From contig NZ_LT976854.1 of the NCBI RefSeq assembly GCF_900249755.1, forward strand, positions 1,526,927 to 1,590,926: a DNA stretch of 64,000 nt, given 5' to 3'. Position numbers and translations under genes: made by a program. Within the stretch, counting starts at the first letter, position 1. Each line of letters begins with the position of its first letter. Source of the DNA: Cupriavidus taiwanensis (GTDB taxonomy: Bacteria; Pseudomonadota; Gammaproteobacteria; Burkholderiales; Burkholderiaceae). The notes below the pieces were generated by a model. That model worked only from the letters and a program-made list of their open reading frames with translations, did no database searches and was not told the DNA's origin. Shown in pieces: positions 10,538 through 20,878 of the stretch.

Positions 10538-12354
10538 GCCTCACTGCGGCGCCGGCCGCTACGTCTGCCACCCTGCCGGCTACCGATACCCTCTCTCCCA
10601 CCCCGGCCAGCGCGCCGGCGGGACCCTCGCAGCCCACGCAGCCCACCCAGCCTGCGCCGCCGGCGCTGGTCGCCACCTCGGTGCGCGCGCACTGGACCGA
10701 CCGCCTTGCCCACGTGCTGCTGGCGCTGGCCGCGCTGGCGCTGGCCTGCTTCGTGCTGGCGCCGATCGTGATGATCCTGGCCCAGAGCGTGCAGAACCGC
10801 GATGGCTCCCTGGCCGGCATCGCACATTTCCGCGCCTACTTCGAGTCGCCCGCGCTGCTGCGCTCGGTATGGAACAGCCTGTGGGTCTCGGCGCTGGCCA
10901 CCTGCATCACGGTGCCGCTGGCATTCGGCTTTGCGTATGCGCTGACGCGCAGCCGCATCGGCTGCAAGGGCCTGCTGCGCAACCTGGCGCTGATCCCGCT
11001 GCTGGCGCCCTCGCTGCTGGCGGCGATCTCGTTCATCTTCTGGTTCGGCAACCAGGGGCTGTTCAAGCCGTGGATGGGCAGCACCCAGATCTACGGGCCG
11101 CTGGGCATCGTCGCCTCGCTGGTGTTCGCCACCTTCCCGCATGCGCTGATGATCCTGATCACCGCGCTGTCGCTGACCGACGCGCGGCTGTATGAAGCCG
11201 CCGACGCGCTCGGCACCTCGACCGTGCGCAAGTTCTTCACCATCACCTTGCCGGGCGCGCGCTACGGCGTGGTCAGCGCGGCGATGGTGGTGTTCACCTA
11301 TGCGATCTCGGATTTCGGCATTCCCAAGGTGATCGGCGGCAATTTCCATATGCTGGCGACCGACATCTACAAGCTGGTGATCGGCATGCAGGACTTCTCG
11401 CAGGGCGCGGTGGTGTCGCTGATGCTGCTGGTGCCGGTGGCCGTGACCTACTGTGTCGACGCCCGCGTCCAGCGCCGCCAGATGGCGCTGATGTCGGCGC
11501 GCTCGGTGCCCTACGTGCCGCGCCGCAGCCCGCGCTTCGACCTGGCCATGGCGGTGTTCTGCTGGGTGATGGCGGCGCTGATGCTGGCGGTGATGGGCAT
11601 GGCGGTGTACGCGTCCTTCGTCAAGCTGTGGCCGTACAACTTCTCGCTGTCGCTGAACCACTACCGGGTCGGGCTGGTCGAGGGCGGCGTGGTCGATTCC
11701 TACCTGAACAGCCTGCGCATGGCGGGGCTGGCCGCGGTGATCGGGCCGGTGTTTATCTTCGCCACCGCCTACCTGCTGGAGAAGACGCGCGGCATGGACT
11801 GGCTGCGCAGCTTCGTGCGGCTGATGGCGGTACTGCCGATGGGCGTGCCGGGGCTGGTGCTGGGCCTGGGCTATATCTTCTTCTTCGTGCCGCAGGCCAA
11901 CCCGCTGCACGGGCTGTACCAGACGCTGGGCATCCTGGTGCTGGTGACCATCGTCCACTACTACGCGTCGTGCCACCTGACCGCCGTAACCGCGCTCAAG
12001 CAGCTCGACGCCGAGTTCGAGGCCGTGTCCGCGTCGCTCAAGGTGCCGTTCTACAAGACCTTCTTCAGGGTCACGGTGCCGGCGTGCCTGCCCGCCATCC
12101 TGGAGATCTCGCGCTACCTGTTCATCAATGCGATGACCACGGTCTCGGCGGTGGTGTTCCTGTACGGCGCCGACACCAAGCTGGCCTCGGTCGAGATCGT
12201 CAACCTGGACGAGTCCGGCGACATCGGCCCGGCCGCGGCGATGGCCACGCTGGTGGTGCTGACCTCGGCCTTCGCCTGCCTGCTCTATTACCTGCTGCAA
12301 CGCGTGCTCGATTGCAAGACCCAGGCCTGGCGCCAGGGCCAGGGCAACGACTGA
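10528..12354 (+). CDS. phnU: AEP ABC transporter, fused permease with two binding-protein-dependent transport domains (PhnU2 type)
   Basis: The 608-residue protein carries two tandem ABC permease domains in one chain. The first is at about residues 75-320, with its EAA loop around [17 protein letters not shown]. The second is at about 340-600, with its loop around [16 protein letters not shown]. About 12 membrane segments are expected, such as [19 protein letters not shown]. One polypeptide therefore supplies both halves of the channel, as in iron(III)-type FbpB permeases. An N-terminal cytoplasmic tail of about 55 residues is Pro/Ala/Thr-rich. The start may be 10528 or the ATG at 10534, which forms an ATGA overlap with phnT2. 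Confidence 0.92.
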   Translation: MRMSLTAAPAATSATLPATDTLSPTPASAPAGPSQPTQPTQPAPPALVATSVRAHWTDRLAHVLLALAALALACFVLAPIVMILAQSVQNRDGSLAGIAHFRAYFESPALLRSVWNSLWVSALATCITVPLAFGFAYALTRSRIGCKGLLRNLALIPLLAPSLLAAISFIFWFGNQGLFKPWMGSTQIYGPLGIVASLVFATFPHALMILITALSLTDARLYEAADALGTSTVRKFFTITLPGARYGVVSAAMVVFTYAISDFGIPKVIGGNFHMLATDIYKLVIGMQDFSQGAVVSLMLLVPVAVTYCVDARVQRRQMALMSARSVPYVPRRSPRFDLAMAVFCWVMAALMLAVMGMAVYASFVKLWPYNFSLSLNHYRVGLVEGGVVDSYLNSLRMAGLAAVIGPVFIFATAYLLEKTRGMDWLRSFVRLMAVLPMGVPGLVLGLGYIFFFVPQANPLHGLYQTLGILVLVTIVHYYASCHLTAVTALKQLDAEFEAVSASLKVPFYKTFFRVTVPACLPAILEISRYLFINAMTTVSAVVFLYGADTKLASVEIVNLDESGDIGPAAAMATLVVLTSAFACLLYYLLQRVLDCKTQAWRQGQGND

Positions 12355-12391
12355 ATTCCCTCTTTCACTCCTTCCCAATCAGGAGCTCACC

Positions 12392-13525
12392 ATGATCCGC
12401 GGCAACGACCCGATCCTTCTGACCCCCGGCCCCCTGACCACCTCGCTCGCCACCAAGCAGGCCATGCTGCGCGACTGGGGCTCGTGGGACGCCGCCTTCA
12501 ACACCATCACGCGCAGCCTGTGCGACGACCTGGTGCGCATCGTCCACGGCGAAGGCACCCATGTGTGCGTGCCGATGCAGGGCAGCGGCACCTTCTCGGT
12601 GGAAGCGGCAATCGCCAACGTGGTGCCGCGCGACGGCAAGGTGCTGGTGCCGCAGAACGGCGCCTACTGCCAGCGCATCCTGAAGATCTGCAAGGTGCTC
12701 GGCCGCGCCAGCGTGGAACTGCCGATCCCGGAAGACCAGCCCGCCAGCGCCGCGCTGATCGAAGACGCGCTGCGGCGCGACCCGTCGATCACGCACGTGG
12801 CGCAGGTGCATTGCGAGACCGGCGCGGGCGTACTGAACCCGCTGCAGGAGATCGCGCTGCTGTGCCAGCGGCTGGGCAAGGGCCTGATCGTCGATGCCAT
12901 GAGCTCGTTCGGCGCGCTCGAGATCGACGCCCGCACCATGCCGTTCGACGCGCTGGTGGCTGCCACCGGCAAGTGCATCGAGGGCGTGCCGGGCATGGGT
13001 TTCGTGCTGGTCAGGAAGGACGTGCTGGAGGCCAGCCAGGGCAACAGCCACTCGCTGGCGCTGGACCTGTACGACCAGTACGTCTACATGCAGAAGACCA
13101 CGCAGTGGCGCTTCACGCCGCCCACGCACGTGGTGGCGGCCTTCCGCGCCGCGCTCGACCAGTTCCTGGAGGAAGGCGGCCAGCCGGTGCGCGGCGCACG
13201 CTATCAGCGCAACTGCGACGCGCTGGTGCAGGGCATGGCGGCGCTGGGCTTCCGCGCCTTCCTGCCGGCGGCGGTGCAGGCGCCGATCATCGTCACCTTC
13301 CATGCGCCGGCGGATGCGCGCTATGACTTCAAGACCTTCTACGCCAAGGTGCGCGAGCGCGGCTACATCCTGTATCCGGGCAAGCTGACCCAGGTGGAGA
13401 CCTTCCGGGTCGGCTGCATTGGTGCGATCGATGACAACGAGATGCGCAACGTGGTGACGGCGATCGGCGAGGTGCTGCGGGAGATGGGGATCGAGATGCA
13501 GGCGCAGTTGGCGGAGGCGGCGTAA
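12392..13525 (+). CDS. phnW: 2-aminoethylphosphonate--pyruvate transaminase
   Basis: The 377-residue protein is a class-V PLP aminotransferase. It begins with [10 protein letters not shown], the phosphonate-binding start of PhnW. It shows the [12 protein letters not shown] cofactor loop near residue 67, the Asp of [15 protein letters not shown] near 168, and the PLP lysine in ATGKCIEG (K194). It transfers the amino group of AEP to pyruvate, giving phosphonoacetaldehyde and alanine. A good AGGAG site precedes the ATG. It follows the transporter genes within 37 bp, so uptake and the first catabolic step are co-expressed, while phnY-phnA for the later steps are on the opposite arm. Confidence 0.96.
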   Translation: MIRGNDPILLTPGPLTTSLATKQAMLRDWGSWDAAFNTITRSLCDDLVRIVHGEGTHVCVPMQGSGTFSVEAAIANVVPRDGKVLVPQNGAYCQRILKICKVLGRASVELPIPEDQPASAALIEDALRRDPSITHVAQVHCETGAGVLNPLQEIALLCQRLGKGLIVDAMSSFGALEIDARTMPFDALVAATGKCIEGVPGMGFVLVRKDVLEASQGNSHSLALDLYDQYVYMQKTTQWRFTPPTHVVAAFRAALDQFLEEGGQPVRGARYQRNCDALVQGMAALGFRAFLPAAVQAPIIVTFHAPADARYDFKTFYAKVRERGYILYPGKLTQVETFRVGCIGAIDDNEMRNVVTAIGEVLREMGIEMQAQLAEAA

Positions 13526-13560
13526 GTCAAGTGCCGCGGGCCTTTCGAATCCCGCTTGGG

Positions 13561-13688
13561 TACTCCCTCTCCCGCTTGCGGGAGAGGGTTGGAGTGAGGG
13601 CCACCACGAAGTGCAAACGCTTCGTGCTTGCCACACGCCTGCCCTCACCCCCGGCCCCTCTCCCGCAAGCGGGAGAGGGGAGCAAACA
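13561..13688. repeat. REP-like bipartite palindromic element (copy B)
   Basis: It has the same architecture as copy A: CTCTCCCGC-TT-GCGGGAGAG near 13567, an internal CACGAAGTG, and the opposing CTCTCCCGC-AA-GCGGGAGAG near 13659. It begins about 35 bp past the phnW stop and separates phnW from the downstream exporter-like gene. Confidence 0.85.
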
Positions 13689-13735
13689 AGCGGGCGTACG
13701 AATGCACCAGCAGATCAAAGACCAACACCCCCCTC

Positions 13736-14587
13736 ATGTCCCTCCCCCCCGATTTCCACGGCCTTGCCTTTGCCGCCGTGATGCTGTCGGCGCTGATGCA
13801 TGCGTCGTGGAACGCCATCGTCAAGATCGGCGGCGACCGGCTTTCGTCGATGGCGCTGATCGATACCTTCTGCCTGCTGGTCGCCCTGCCCTTCCTGTTC
13901 CTGGTGCCCGTGCCGGCGCCGCAGGTGTGGCCATTCCTGCTGGCCACGGTGGCGCTGGAGGTGGTCTACAAGCTGTCGCTGGTCGCCGCGTATAACCGCG
14001 GCGACTTCAGCCAGGCCTATCCGCTGATGCGCGGCTCGGCGCCGATGATGGTGGCGATGCTGCTGTTGCTGAGCGGCGGCGAGCGGCTTGGCCCGGGCGG
14101 TTATGCCGGCATCGCGCTGATCTGCTGCGGGCTGGTCAGCCTGGTGCACTGGCGCCGGCAGGCGCCCGACCTGCTCGGCTTTGCGCTGCTGGCCGGAGCC
14201 TGCCTGGCGGGCGGCACCGTGATCGACGGCACCGCGGTCAAGCGCCATGGCGAGGTGCTGACCTACATCGTCTGGCTGCAGGCGCTGTCGCATGTGTTCA
14301 TGCCCGGCTATGCCTTCAGCCGCCGCGGCACGGCGCTGCTGGCGCTGCTGCGCACGGAATGGAAGCGCGCCGGCATCGGCGGCATCAACCGCGTGGGCTC
14401 GTACGCGCTGATGCTGTGGGCGATGACCATGGCGCCGGTGGCCAAGCTGGCGGCGCTGCGCGAATCCAGCGTGATTTTCGCCGCGCTGCTGGGGCATTTC
14501 CTGCTGCGCGAGGCCTTTGACCGCCGCCGCGTGGTGGCGACTGCGCTGGTGCTGCTGGGCATCGTGACACTGCAACTGGCACGCTGA
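13736..14587 (+). CDS. EamA/DMT-superfamily membrane transporter
   Basis: The 283-residue protein contains about ten hydrophobic segments arranged as two EamA repeats. The first begins with AAVMLSALMHASWNAIVKIGGD and the second with LGFALLAGACLAGGTVIDGTAVKR. The C-terminal repeat has KLAALRESSVIFAALLGHFLL, characteristic of drug/metabolite transporters that export amino acids or other small metabolites. It lies between phnW and the flavoprotein gene, on the same strand. An AEP-related amine or an overflow product could be its cargo, but no sequence feature shows this. The ATG at 13736 is chosen because hydrophobicity begins directly after it; no convincing ribosome site is visible. Confidence 0.85.
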   Translation: MSLPPDFHGLAFAAVMLSALMHASWNAIVKIGGDRLSSMALIDTFCLLVALPFLFLVPVPAPQVWPFLLATVALEVVYKLSLVAAYNRGDFSQAYPLMRGSAPMMVAMLLLLSGGERLGPGGYAGIALICCGLVSLVHWRRQAPDLLGFALLAGACLAGGTVIDGTAVKRHGEVLTYIVWLQALSHVFMPGYAFSRRGTALLALLRTEWKRAGIGGINRVGSYALMLWAMTMAPVAKLAALRESSVIFAALLGHFLLREAFDRRRVVATALVLLGIVTLQLAR

Positions 14588-14677
14588 CGATTTGTTGCAT
14601 TTTGCGTTGTTTATTGGCATTTTGTGGCATACCATGGCAATCATCCTCCACCGCTTTCGCCCCGCGCGTTGAATCCC

Positions 14678-17164
14678 ATGTCCCCTGCCATCCCCTCCCA
14701 GGCCCGCGTCGTCGTCATCGGCGGCGGCATCATCGGCTGCAGCGTTGCCTATCACCTGACCAAGCTCGGCTGGACCGACGTGGTGCTGCTCGAGCAGGGC
14801 CAGCTGTCGTGCGGCACCACCTGGCACGCCGCCGGCCTGGTCGGCCAGCTGCGCTCGCAGGAAAGCATGACCAAGCTGATCCGCTACTCCACGCAGTTGT
14901 ACAGCGAACTGGAAGCGGAAACCGGCCTCGGCACCGGCTGGAAGCAATGCGGCTCGCTGTCGGTCGCGCGCACCGCCGAGCGCATGACGCAGCTGCGCCG
15001 CACCGCGGCGGTGGCGCGTGCCTATGGCGTGGACTGCGAGGTGATCTCGCCCGCGCAGGCCGGCGAACTGTGGCCGGCGATGCGCACCGACGACCTGCTC
15101 GGCGCGGTCTGGCTGCCGGGCGACGGCAAGGCCAACCCGACCGACCTGACCCAGGCGCTGGCGCGCGGCGCGCGCAGCCGCGGCGCCCGGATTGCGCAAG
15201 ACACGAAGATCACCGCGATCCATACCCGCGACGGCCGCGCCACCGGCGTCAGCTGGCGCAACAAGGCCGGCGACGAAGGCCGCATCGAGGCCGAGATCGT
15301 GGTCAACTGCGCCGGCCAGTGGGCGCGCCAGGTGGGCCAGATGTGCGGCGTTACCGTGCCGCTGCACTCGGCCGAGCACTACTACATCGTCACCGAGCGC
15401 ATTGCCGGCGTACACCCTGACCTGCCGGTGATGCGCGACCCCGATGGCTTTATCTACTTCAAGGAGGAAGTCGGCGGACTGGTGATGGGCGGCTTCGAGC
15501 CGGACGCCAAGCCGTGGGGCATGCAGGGCATTCCCGAGCCGTTCGAGTTCCAGCTGCTGCCCGATGACTGGGACCAGTTCCAGATCCTGATGGAAAACGC
15601 GCTGGTGCGCGTGCCGGCGCTGGAAACGGCGCAGGTCAAGCAGTTCTACAACGGGCCGGAATCCTTCACGCCGGACAACAACTTCATCCTGGGCGAGGCG
15701 CCCGAGCTGCGCAATTTCTACGTCGGCGCGGGCTTCAACTCGATGGGCATCGCCTCGGCCGGCGGCGCCGGCATGGCGCTGGCCGAGTGGATCGTGGCGG
15801 GCGAGCCCACCATGGACCTGTGGCCGGTCGATATCCGCCGCTTCGCCGGTTTCAACGGCAACCAGAGCTGGCTGCACGACCGCATCAAGGAAACGCTGGG
15901 CCTGCACTACGCGATGCCCTGGCCCAACCGGGAACTGGATACGGCGCGGCCGTTCCGCCGCTCGCCGCTTTATGCCCATCTGCACGCCGCCGGCGCTAAT
16001 TTCGGCAGCAAGATGGGGTGGGAGCGGCCAAACTTCTTCGCGCCTGCCGGACAATCGCCCGAGATCCGCTATTCGTTCGGCCAGCAGAACTGGCTGCCAT
16101 GGAGCGGCGCCGAGCACCGCGCCTGCCGCGAGGGCGTGGCGCTGTTCGACATGAGCTCGTTCTCCAAGTACCTGGTCAAGGGCGCCGATGCCGAAACGGT
16201 GCTGCAGTACGTGATGAGCAACGACGTAGCGGTGCCGCCGGGGCAGACCGTCTATACCGCGATGCTCAACGATCGCGGCACCTATGAATCCGACCTGACC
16301 GTGACCCGGCTGGCGCATGACCAGTACCTGGTGGTGACCGGCTCGGCGCAGACCACGCGCGACTTCAGCTATATCGAGCGGCTGATCCCGGCCGACAGGC
16401 GCTGCGTGATCGTCGATGTCACCGGGCAATACGCGGTGCTGGCGGTGATGGGGCCGCGCTCGCGCGAGCTGCTGCAGCAGGTGTCGCGCGCGGATTTCTC
16501 CAATGACGGCTTCCCCTTCGGCAGTTCGCGCGAGATCGACCTCGGCTACGCCACCGTGCGCGCGACGCGGCTGACCTATGTGGGCGAGCTGGGCTGGGAA
16601 CTGTACGTGCCGGTGGAATTCGCGGTGGGCGTGTACGAGACCCTGCACGAGGCGGGCCGCGCGTACGGGCTGGTCAATGCCGGCTACTACGCGATCGAAT
16701 CGCTGCGGCTGGAAAAGGGCTACCGCGCATGGGGCCGCGAGCTGTCGCCGTCGGTCGACCCGTTCGAGGCGGGACTGTCGTTCGCCTGCAAGCTGGCCAG
16801 CGGCATCGACTTCCGCGGGCGCGAGGCGCTGCTGCGGTTGAAGCAGGCGGGCGCGCCTGCGCGGCGCATGGTGGTTGTGACGGTGGACGGCGCCAGCGAT
16901 GCCATGCTGTGGGGCGGCGAAGCCGTGCTGCGCACCGGCCCCGACGGCAGCGTACGCGCGGTGGGCGCGCTCAGTTCCGCCGCCTTCGGCCATACGCTGG
17001 GCTGCCCGGTCGGCATGGCCCTGCTGGCGCGCGAGGACGGGCCGGCCGATGCGGCGTGGCTGGAATCCGGCACCTACCATGTCGACCTGGCCGGCGCACT
17101 GCTGCCCGCACGCGTGCACCTGCGCGCGCCCTACGATCCGGCCTCGGCGCGGCCGAAGGCCTGA
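14678..17164 (+). CDS. FAD-dependent oxidoreductase with C-terminal GcvT domains (dimethylglycine/sarcosine dehydrogenase type)
   Basis: The protein is 828 residues from the ATG at 14678. Residues 1-400 form a DAO flavoprotein domain: the dinucleotide motif VIGGGIIGCS, then GTTWHAAGL, whose His carries covalent FAD in this family. An FAO_M linker (NRELDTARPFRRSPLY) follows, then GCV_T (CREGVALFDMSSFSKY, about residue 490) and GCV_T_C domains. Characterised relatives oxidise N-methylated glycines and pass the one-carbon unit to tetrahydrofolate. At the end of an AEP operon, N-methylated AEP or another secondary amine is an attractive substrate, but that is inference from position. No signal peptide is present, so it is cytoplasmic. 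Confidence 0.88.
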   Translation: MSPAIPSQARVVVIGGGIIGCSVAYHLTKLGWTDVVLLEQGQLSCGTTWHAAGLVGQLRSQESMTKLIRYSTQLYSELEAETGLGTGWKQCGSLSVARTAERMTQLRRTAAVARAYGVDCEVISPAQAGELWPAMRTDDLLGAVWLPGDGKANPTDLTQALARGARSRGARIAQDTKITAIHTRDGRATGVSWRNKAGDEGRIEAEIVVNCAGQWARQVGQMCGVTVPLHSAEHYYIVTERIAGVHPDLPVMRDPDGFIYFKEEVGGLVMGGFEPDAKPWGMQGIPEPFEFQLLPDDWDQFQILMENALVRVPALETAQVKQFYNGPESFTPDNNFILGEAPELRNFYVGAGFNSMGIASAGGAGMALAEWIVAGEPTMDLWPVDIRRFAGFNGNQSWLHDRIKETLGLHYAMPWPNRELDTARPFRRSPLYAHLHAAGANFGSKMGWERPNFFAPAGQSPEIRYSFGQQNWLPWSGAEHRACREGVALFDMSSFSKYLVKGADAETVLQYVMSNDVAVPPGQTVYTAMLNDRGTYESDLTVTRLAHDQYLVVTGSAQTTRDFSYIERLIPADRRCVIVDVTGQYAVLAVMGPRSRELLQQVSRADFSNDGFPFGSSREIDLGYATVRATRLTYVGELGWELYVPVEFAVGVYETLHEAGRAYGLVNAGYYAIESLRLEKGYRAWGRELSPSVDPFEAGLSFACKLASGIDFRGREALLRLKQAGAPARRMVVVTVDGASDAMLWGGEAVLRTGPDGSVRAVGALSSAAFGHTLGCPVGMALLAREDGPADAAWLESGTYHVDLAGALLPARVHLRAPYDPASARPKA

Positions 17165-17477
17165 ACCAAAAGCCGGCGGGGAATATTCGCGCCGGCTGAT
17201 AACCACTATTCAACGCCCCGCCTTGAGGTAAACCCTAGGCCGCGGCGACAATCGCGGGGTCAGCGCAGCCGTTCAGCGCCAGGACCATGACAACCATGCC
17301 CCGCCCCGACTCACCCGCGCCGCAGCCGTAGTGACTGGCGGCACGCCATGCCCTGCAGCGGCCGCACCATCGCGGCCGCGCTCCCTGAACATCTGAACCG
17401 TATCCGCGCCAGCCTCCGGGCTGGCCCGCGGATGGCTGCCCTTGCCGCGCAATCTTGCGCCATCCCCAAGGAAACCC
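17165..17477. other. 313-bp intergenic region between the flavoprotein and the molybdenum oxidoreductase operon
   Basis: A hairpin AGCCGGC / GCCGGCT (17171-17197, 13-nt loop) follows the flavoprotein stop and may end the phosphonate transcript, though no T-run follows. Further right, TTGAGG (17223) and GACAAT (about 17247) with an 18-bp spacer form a plausible but unproven sigma-70 promoter for the next operon. No gene is supported. Confidence 0.35.
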
Positions 17478-20321
17478 ATGCCCAGCTTCAACCCTTCACG
17501 GCGCACCTTCCTCAAAGCCAGCGTCGTGGCCGGGGTGTCGGTCTATATCGCACCCATCGGCGGCAAGGCCTTCGCGGCCTTGTTCGAAGACAAGATCCTG
17601 ACCCCCGTGCAGTGGGACGCCAAGGCCGGCGCCCCCCGGTTCCGGATCGACGGCATCGCCAAGGTCAGCGGCGCCAAGGTGTTCGCGCGCGATATCCGCG
17701 CGCGCGACATGCCGCACTGGCCGCAGCAGCAGTCGCACGCCTTCATCCTGCGCGCCACGCAGGCCGACCGCACCTATGAAGGCTTCGACCTCGCGGCGCT
17801 CGGCGACGAGTTGAAGCCTGACCGCGTGGTCACCGCGGCGGACCTGGCCCGCGACGGCGTCGCCTTCCCCGCGTTCTACGGCGACGACATGCTGCTGCCC
17901 GCCGGCAAGACGCCTGCCTACCTGGGCCACGCGGTGGCGATCCTGATCTACCACGACTTCGCGCGCTTCCGCTTTGCCAAGGACAAGCTCAAGTTCCGCG
18001 ACGACGTGATCCGCTACGGCGCAAAGACCGGCGCGCTGGAACGCGATCCGTGGGGCACCTTCCGCTTCGTGCGCGTGGGCGGCGCCACGCCCTACGCGGA
18101 CGATGTGTTCTCCAGCCTGAAAAACGCGCCGGTGTTCCCCAGCATGATGCGCAAGCACCAGCCGGTATGGCCGGACGGCAAGGACCACGGCCAGCTCGGC
18201 GAACAGGGCATGTACCACGCCGCGCAGATCCGCGCGCAACTCGCAAAGCCGTCCGACGACTGGCTGGTGCTGGAGCGCGAGTACAACTCGCAGTCCGTCG
18301 ATACCGCCGCGCTGGAGCCCGACAACGCCAACTGCTGGTACGACGCCGCCGCGCAGGCGCTGCACATGGTGGTGCCGACGCAAGGGCCGAACGAGGTCGC
18401 CGAAAGCGTGGCCGAGATGCTGGCGAAGGCCAGGGGCGCGTTCCCCGTGAAGCAGGTGTTCCTGCACCCGTGCTACACCGTCGGCTACGGCTCCAAGGAC
18501 CACTACAATTTCCCGTTCTACGGCCTGGTCACGGCGCTGTACGCCGAAGGCAAGCCGGTGCGGCTGGCCAACGACCGCTACGAGCAGTTCCAGACCTCGA
18601 TCAAGCGCCACGCCTTCAAGATGCGCTACCGCATCGCGGTGGACCGCAAGACCGGGCTGTTCCAGGCGTTCCAGGGCGACCTGGAGGCCAATGGCGGCGG
18701 GCGCTCCAACTTCTCGCCGTCGGTGGCAATGGTGGGCGCCACCGCGGCGCAATCGATCTACTACTTCCCGAAGAACGACCTGACCGCCGTGGCGATCGCC
18801 TCGCGCGCCGTCGACGCGGGCTCGGCGCGCGGCTACGGCACGCTGCAGAGCATGGCCGCGACCGAGATGATGGTCGACGAATTCGCCGAACAGCTCAAGC
18901 TCGACCCGATCGAGTTCCGGCTGAAGAACGCGCTGCGCTCGGGCATGAAGAACACGCAGGGCGCGATCCCCGCCGGTGCGATCCGCGTCGACGAGGTGCT
19001 GGAAGCGGCCAGGGCCTATCCGTTGTGGACCCACCGCGCCAGCAGGAAGGCGGAGTATGAAGCCGCCAACCCCGGCCGCCGCTATGGCGTGGGCTTTGCC
19101 TGCGTGCAGAAGGACTTCGGCACGGGCGCGGAAGCGTCATTCGCCAAGGTCGAGCTGAAGGCCGACGGCAGCATCGCGCTGCATCATTCCGGCGCCGAGA
19201 TCGGCACCGGCATGTCGACTTCGCAGGCCGCCGCGGTGGCGCGCTGGCTGGGCAAGCCGGCGGGCGAGGTGCGCACCTCCGTCACCGACTGGTCCGACCT
19301 GCCGGTGACCACCTCGGGCGATCCTTACCTGATGAGCCAGGCCGAGCAGGACAAGCTGTCGGCCAACCCGCGCTGGTCGCCGGCCTATGCATCGCCGGCC
19401 AGCGCGACCAACTCGGCGTACTACTTCACGCACAGCACGCGCGAGGCCGCGCGCGTGGTGTTCCTGCACGGCCTGTGGCCGGCGGCGATGGCGATCTGGA
19501 GCCAGGGCATCGGCGGCGGCCAGGCGGCCTCGCTGGTGGTGCGCGTGGAAGACGCGCGCTGGGTCGACGGCAAGCTCAGCGCCGGCGGCCTGCAGGCGCT
19601 GCCGCTGGCGCAGCTCGCGGCCAAGGCGCATGAACTGGGGCTGGTCACCGGCGCCACCGTGCACGCCTTCAACCGCTGGCAATGGAGCGAGGCCGATTTC
19701 GACATCAACGGGCAAGCCGCGCGGCTGCCGGTCGATGGCCTGTCGGTGCGCTACGGCGACGGTGCCGATGGCGTCGATCTCGCGCGCAAGGCGCGCATGC
19801 GCAGCCCCGGCGGCTGGCATGTGCTCGACCGCAGCAAGGTCTATATCGCGCCCACGCAGCGCAACAACGCCGCGGTGACCTACTACAGCGCGGTCGGCAC
19901 CTTCGTCGAGCTGTCGGTGCACGAAGCCAGCGGCAAGGTCGAGATCCTGTCGCACCATTCGATCATGGAATGCGGCACGCAGCTGTCGCCGCAGCTGGTG
20001 TCAGGCCAGCTGCAGGGCGGCATCGCCATGGGCATCGGCCACGCGCTGCATGAATACCTGCCGCTCTACGAGGACGGGCCCGGCAACGGCACCTGGAACT
20101 TCAACCGCTACCACCTGCCGCGCGCCAGCGACGTGGCGGTGTGGAGCCAGACCGGCACGGTGCTGCCGCCGGTCTCGGAAACCGACCCGCCCAAGGGCAT
20201 CGCCGAAGTGGTGATGATTCCCGTGGTGGGCGCCATCGTCAACGGCATCGCGCATGCCATCGGCCACCGCTTCACCGACCTGCCGGTATCGGCGGCCAAG
20301 ATCCAGGAGGTACTGGCATGA
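17478..20321 (+). CDS. Molybdopterin-binding large subunit of a periplasmic aldehyde oxidoreductase (xanthine dehydrogenase family)
   Basis: The 947-residue protein opens with a Tat signal (SRRTFLKASVVAGVSVY), so it folds with its cofactor and is exported. The body is the xanthine-dehydrogenase-type molybdenum domain: AxAH-like KVSGAKVFARDI, AEIGTGMSTSQAAAVA for cofactor contact, and GQLQGGIAMGIGHALHE. The catalytic Glu is E910, in PPKGIAE near the C-terminus. Together with the 2Fe-2S and triheme cytochrome genes that overlap it downstream, it matches membrane-anchored aldehyde dehydrogenases and isoquinoline-oxidoreductase-like enzymes that pass electrons to the respiratory chain. The ATG at 17478 has an AAGGAA site and starts directly at the Tat signal. 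The substrate is probably an aldehyde; an N-heterocycle is possible. Confidence 0.9.
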   Translation: MPSFNPSRRTFLKASVVAGVSVYIAPIGGKAFAALFEDKILTPVQWDAKAGAPRFRIDGIAKVSGAKVFARDIRARDMPHWPQQQSHAFILRATQADRTYEGFDLAALGDELKPDRVVTAADLARDGVAFPAFYGDDMLLPAGKTPAYLGHAVAILIYHDFARFRFAKDKLKFRDDVIRYGAKTGALERDPWGTFRFVRVGGATPYADDVFSSLKNAPVFPSMMRKHQPVWPDGKDHGQLGEQGMYHAAQIRAQLAKPSDDWLVLEREYNSQSVDTAALEPDNANCWYDAAAQALHMVVPTQGPNEVAESVAEMLAKARGAFPVKQVFLHPCYTVGYGSKDHYNFPFYGLVTALYAEGKPVRLANDRYEQFQTSIKRHAFKMRYRIAVDRKTGLFQAFQGDLEANGGGRSNFSPSVAMVGATAAQSIYYFPKNDLTAVAIASRAVDAGSARGYGTLQSMAATEMMVDEFAEQLKLDPIEFRLKNALRSGMKNTQGAIPAGAIRVDEVLEAARAYPLWTHRASRKAEYEAANPGRRYGVGFACVQKDFGTGAEASFAKVELKADGSIALHHSGAEIGTGMSTSQAAAVARWLGKPAGEVRTSVTDWSDLPVTTSGDPYLMSQAEQDKLSANPRWSPAYASPASATNSAYYFTHSTREAARVVFLHGLWPAAMAIWSQGIGGGQAASLVVRVEDARWVDGKLSAGGLQALPLAQLAAKAHELGLVTGATVHAFNRWQWSEADFDINGQAARLPVDGLSVRYGDGADGVDLARKARMRSPGGWHVLDRSKVYIAPTQRNNAAVTYYSAVGTFVELSVHEASGKVEILSHHSIMECGTQLSPQLVSGQLQGGIAMGIGHALHEYLPLYEDGPGNGTWNFNRYHLPRASDVAVWSQTGTVLPPVSETDPPKGIAEVVMIPVVGAIVNGIAHAIGHRFTDLPVSAAKIQEVLA

Positions 20322-20878
20322 GCATCGCCACCCAACCCATCACGCTCAACATCAACGGCAAGGACGTCGGCCCGGTCGACGTGCCCGAAGGCCTGATGAT
20401 GATCGATTTCCTGCATGAATACCTGGACCTGACCGGCTCGCGCCTGGGCTGCGGCCAGGGCATCTGCCACGCCTGCGTGGTGATCCACGACAAGCCCGAC
20501 GGCACCAGCGAGGAAGTGCGCAGCTGCATCACCGGCGCGCACTGGTTCCACGGCCGCAAGGTGCGCACGGTGGAAGGCCACGGCAAGCGCAACGAGCAGG
20601 GCGAGGTGGTCGAGCTGACGCCGGTGCAGCAGAAGTTCCTGGAGCATTTCAGCTTCCAGTGCGGCTACTGCACGCCGGGCTTCGTCAACGGCGCCACCAT
20701 CCTGGTGGAACAGCTCAGGCGCAAGCCGGTGCCGAAGGACCAGGTCGAGGCCACCATCACCAGGGCGCTGGACGGCCACATCTGCCGCTGCACCGGCTAC
20801 GTGCGCTACTACGAGGCGGTCAAGGACGTGATCACCAGCACGCCGGGGCTGGTGCAGGACAGCGGGAGCGACAAGTGA
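20318..20878 (+). CDS. 2Fe-2S small subunit of the aldehyde oxidoreductase
   Basis: The 186-residue protein has the two-cluster layout of xanthine-dehydrogenase-family iron-sulfur subunits. A plant-type ferredoxin site GCGQGICHAC lies near residue 47, with a further Cys in RSCITGAHW. A helical [2Fe-2S] site follows, with QCGYCTPGF near 113 and HICRCTGYVRYYEAV near 150. It relays electrons from the molybdenum centre to the cytochrome. It lacks its own signal peptide and is presumably co-exported with the Tat-bearing large subunit. Its ATG overlaps the large-subunit stop (ATGA). About 20 residues between the two cluster domains (GRKVRTVEGHGKRNEQGEV) are longer than in the simplest members. Confidence 0.93.
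   Translation: MSIATQPITLNINGKDVGPVDVPEGLMMIDFLHEYLDLTGSRLGCGQGICHACVVIHDKPDGTSEEVRSCITGAHWFHGRKVRTVEGHGKRNEQGEVVELTPVQQKFLEHFSFQCGYCTPGFVNGATILVEQLRRKPVPKDQVEATITRALDGHICRCTGYVRYYEAVKDVITSTPGLVQDSGSDK

Noticed and set aside
17171-17197. Hairpin after the flavoprotein gene as a strong intrinsic terminator
   Set aside because: The loop is long (13 nt) and no T-run follows, so it is only noted as a weak candidate inside the intergenic entry.
13715-17206. Over 1100-codon minus-strand frame opposite the EamA and flavoprotein genes
   Set aside because: It is antisense to two genes with clear motifs, has no recognisable domain, and its composition is that of a shadow frame.
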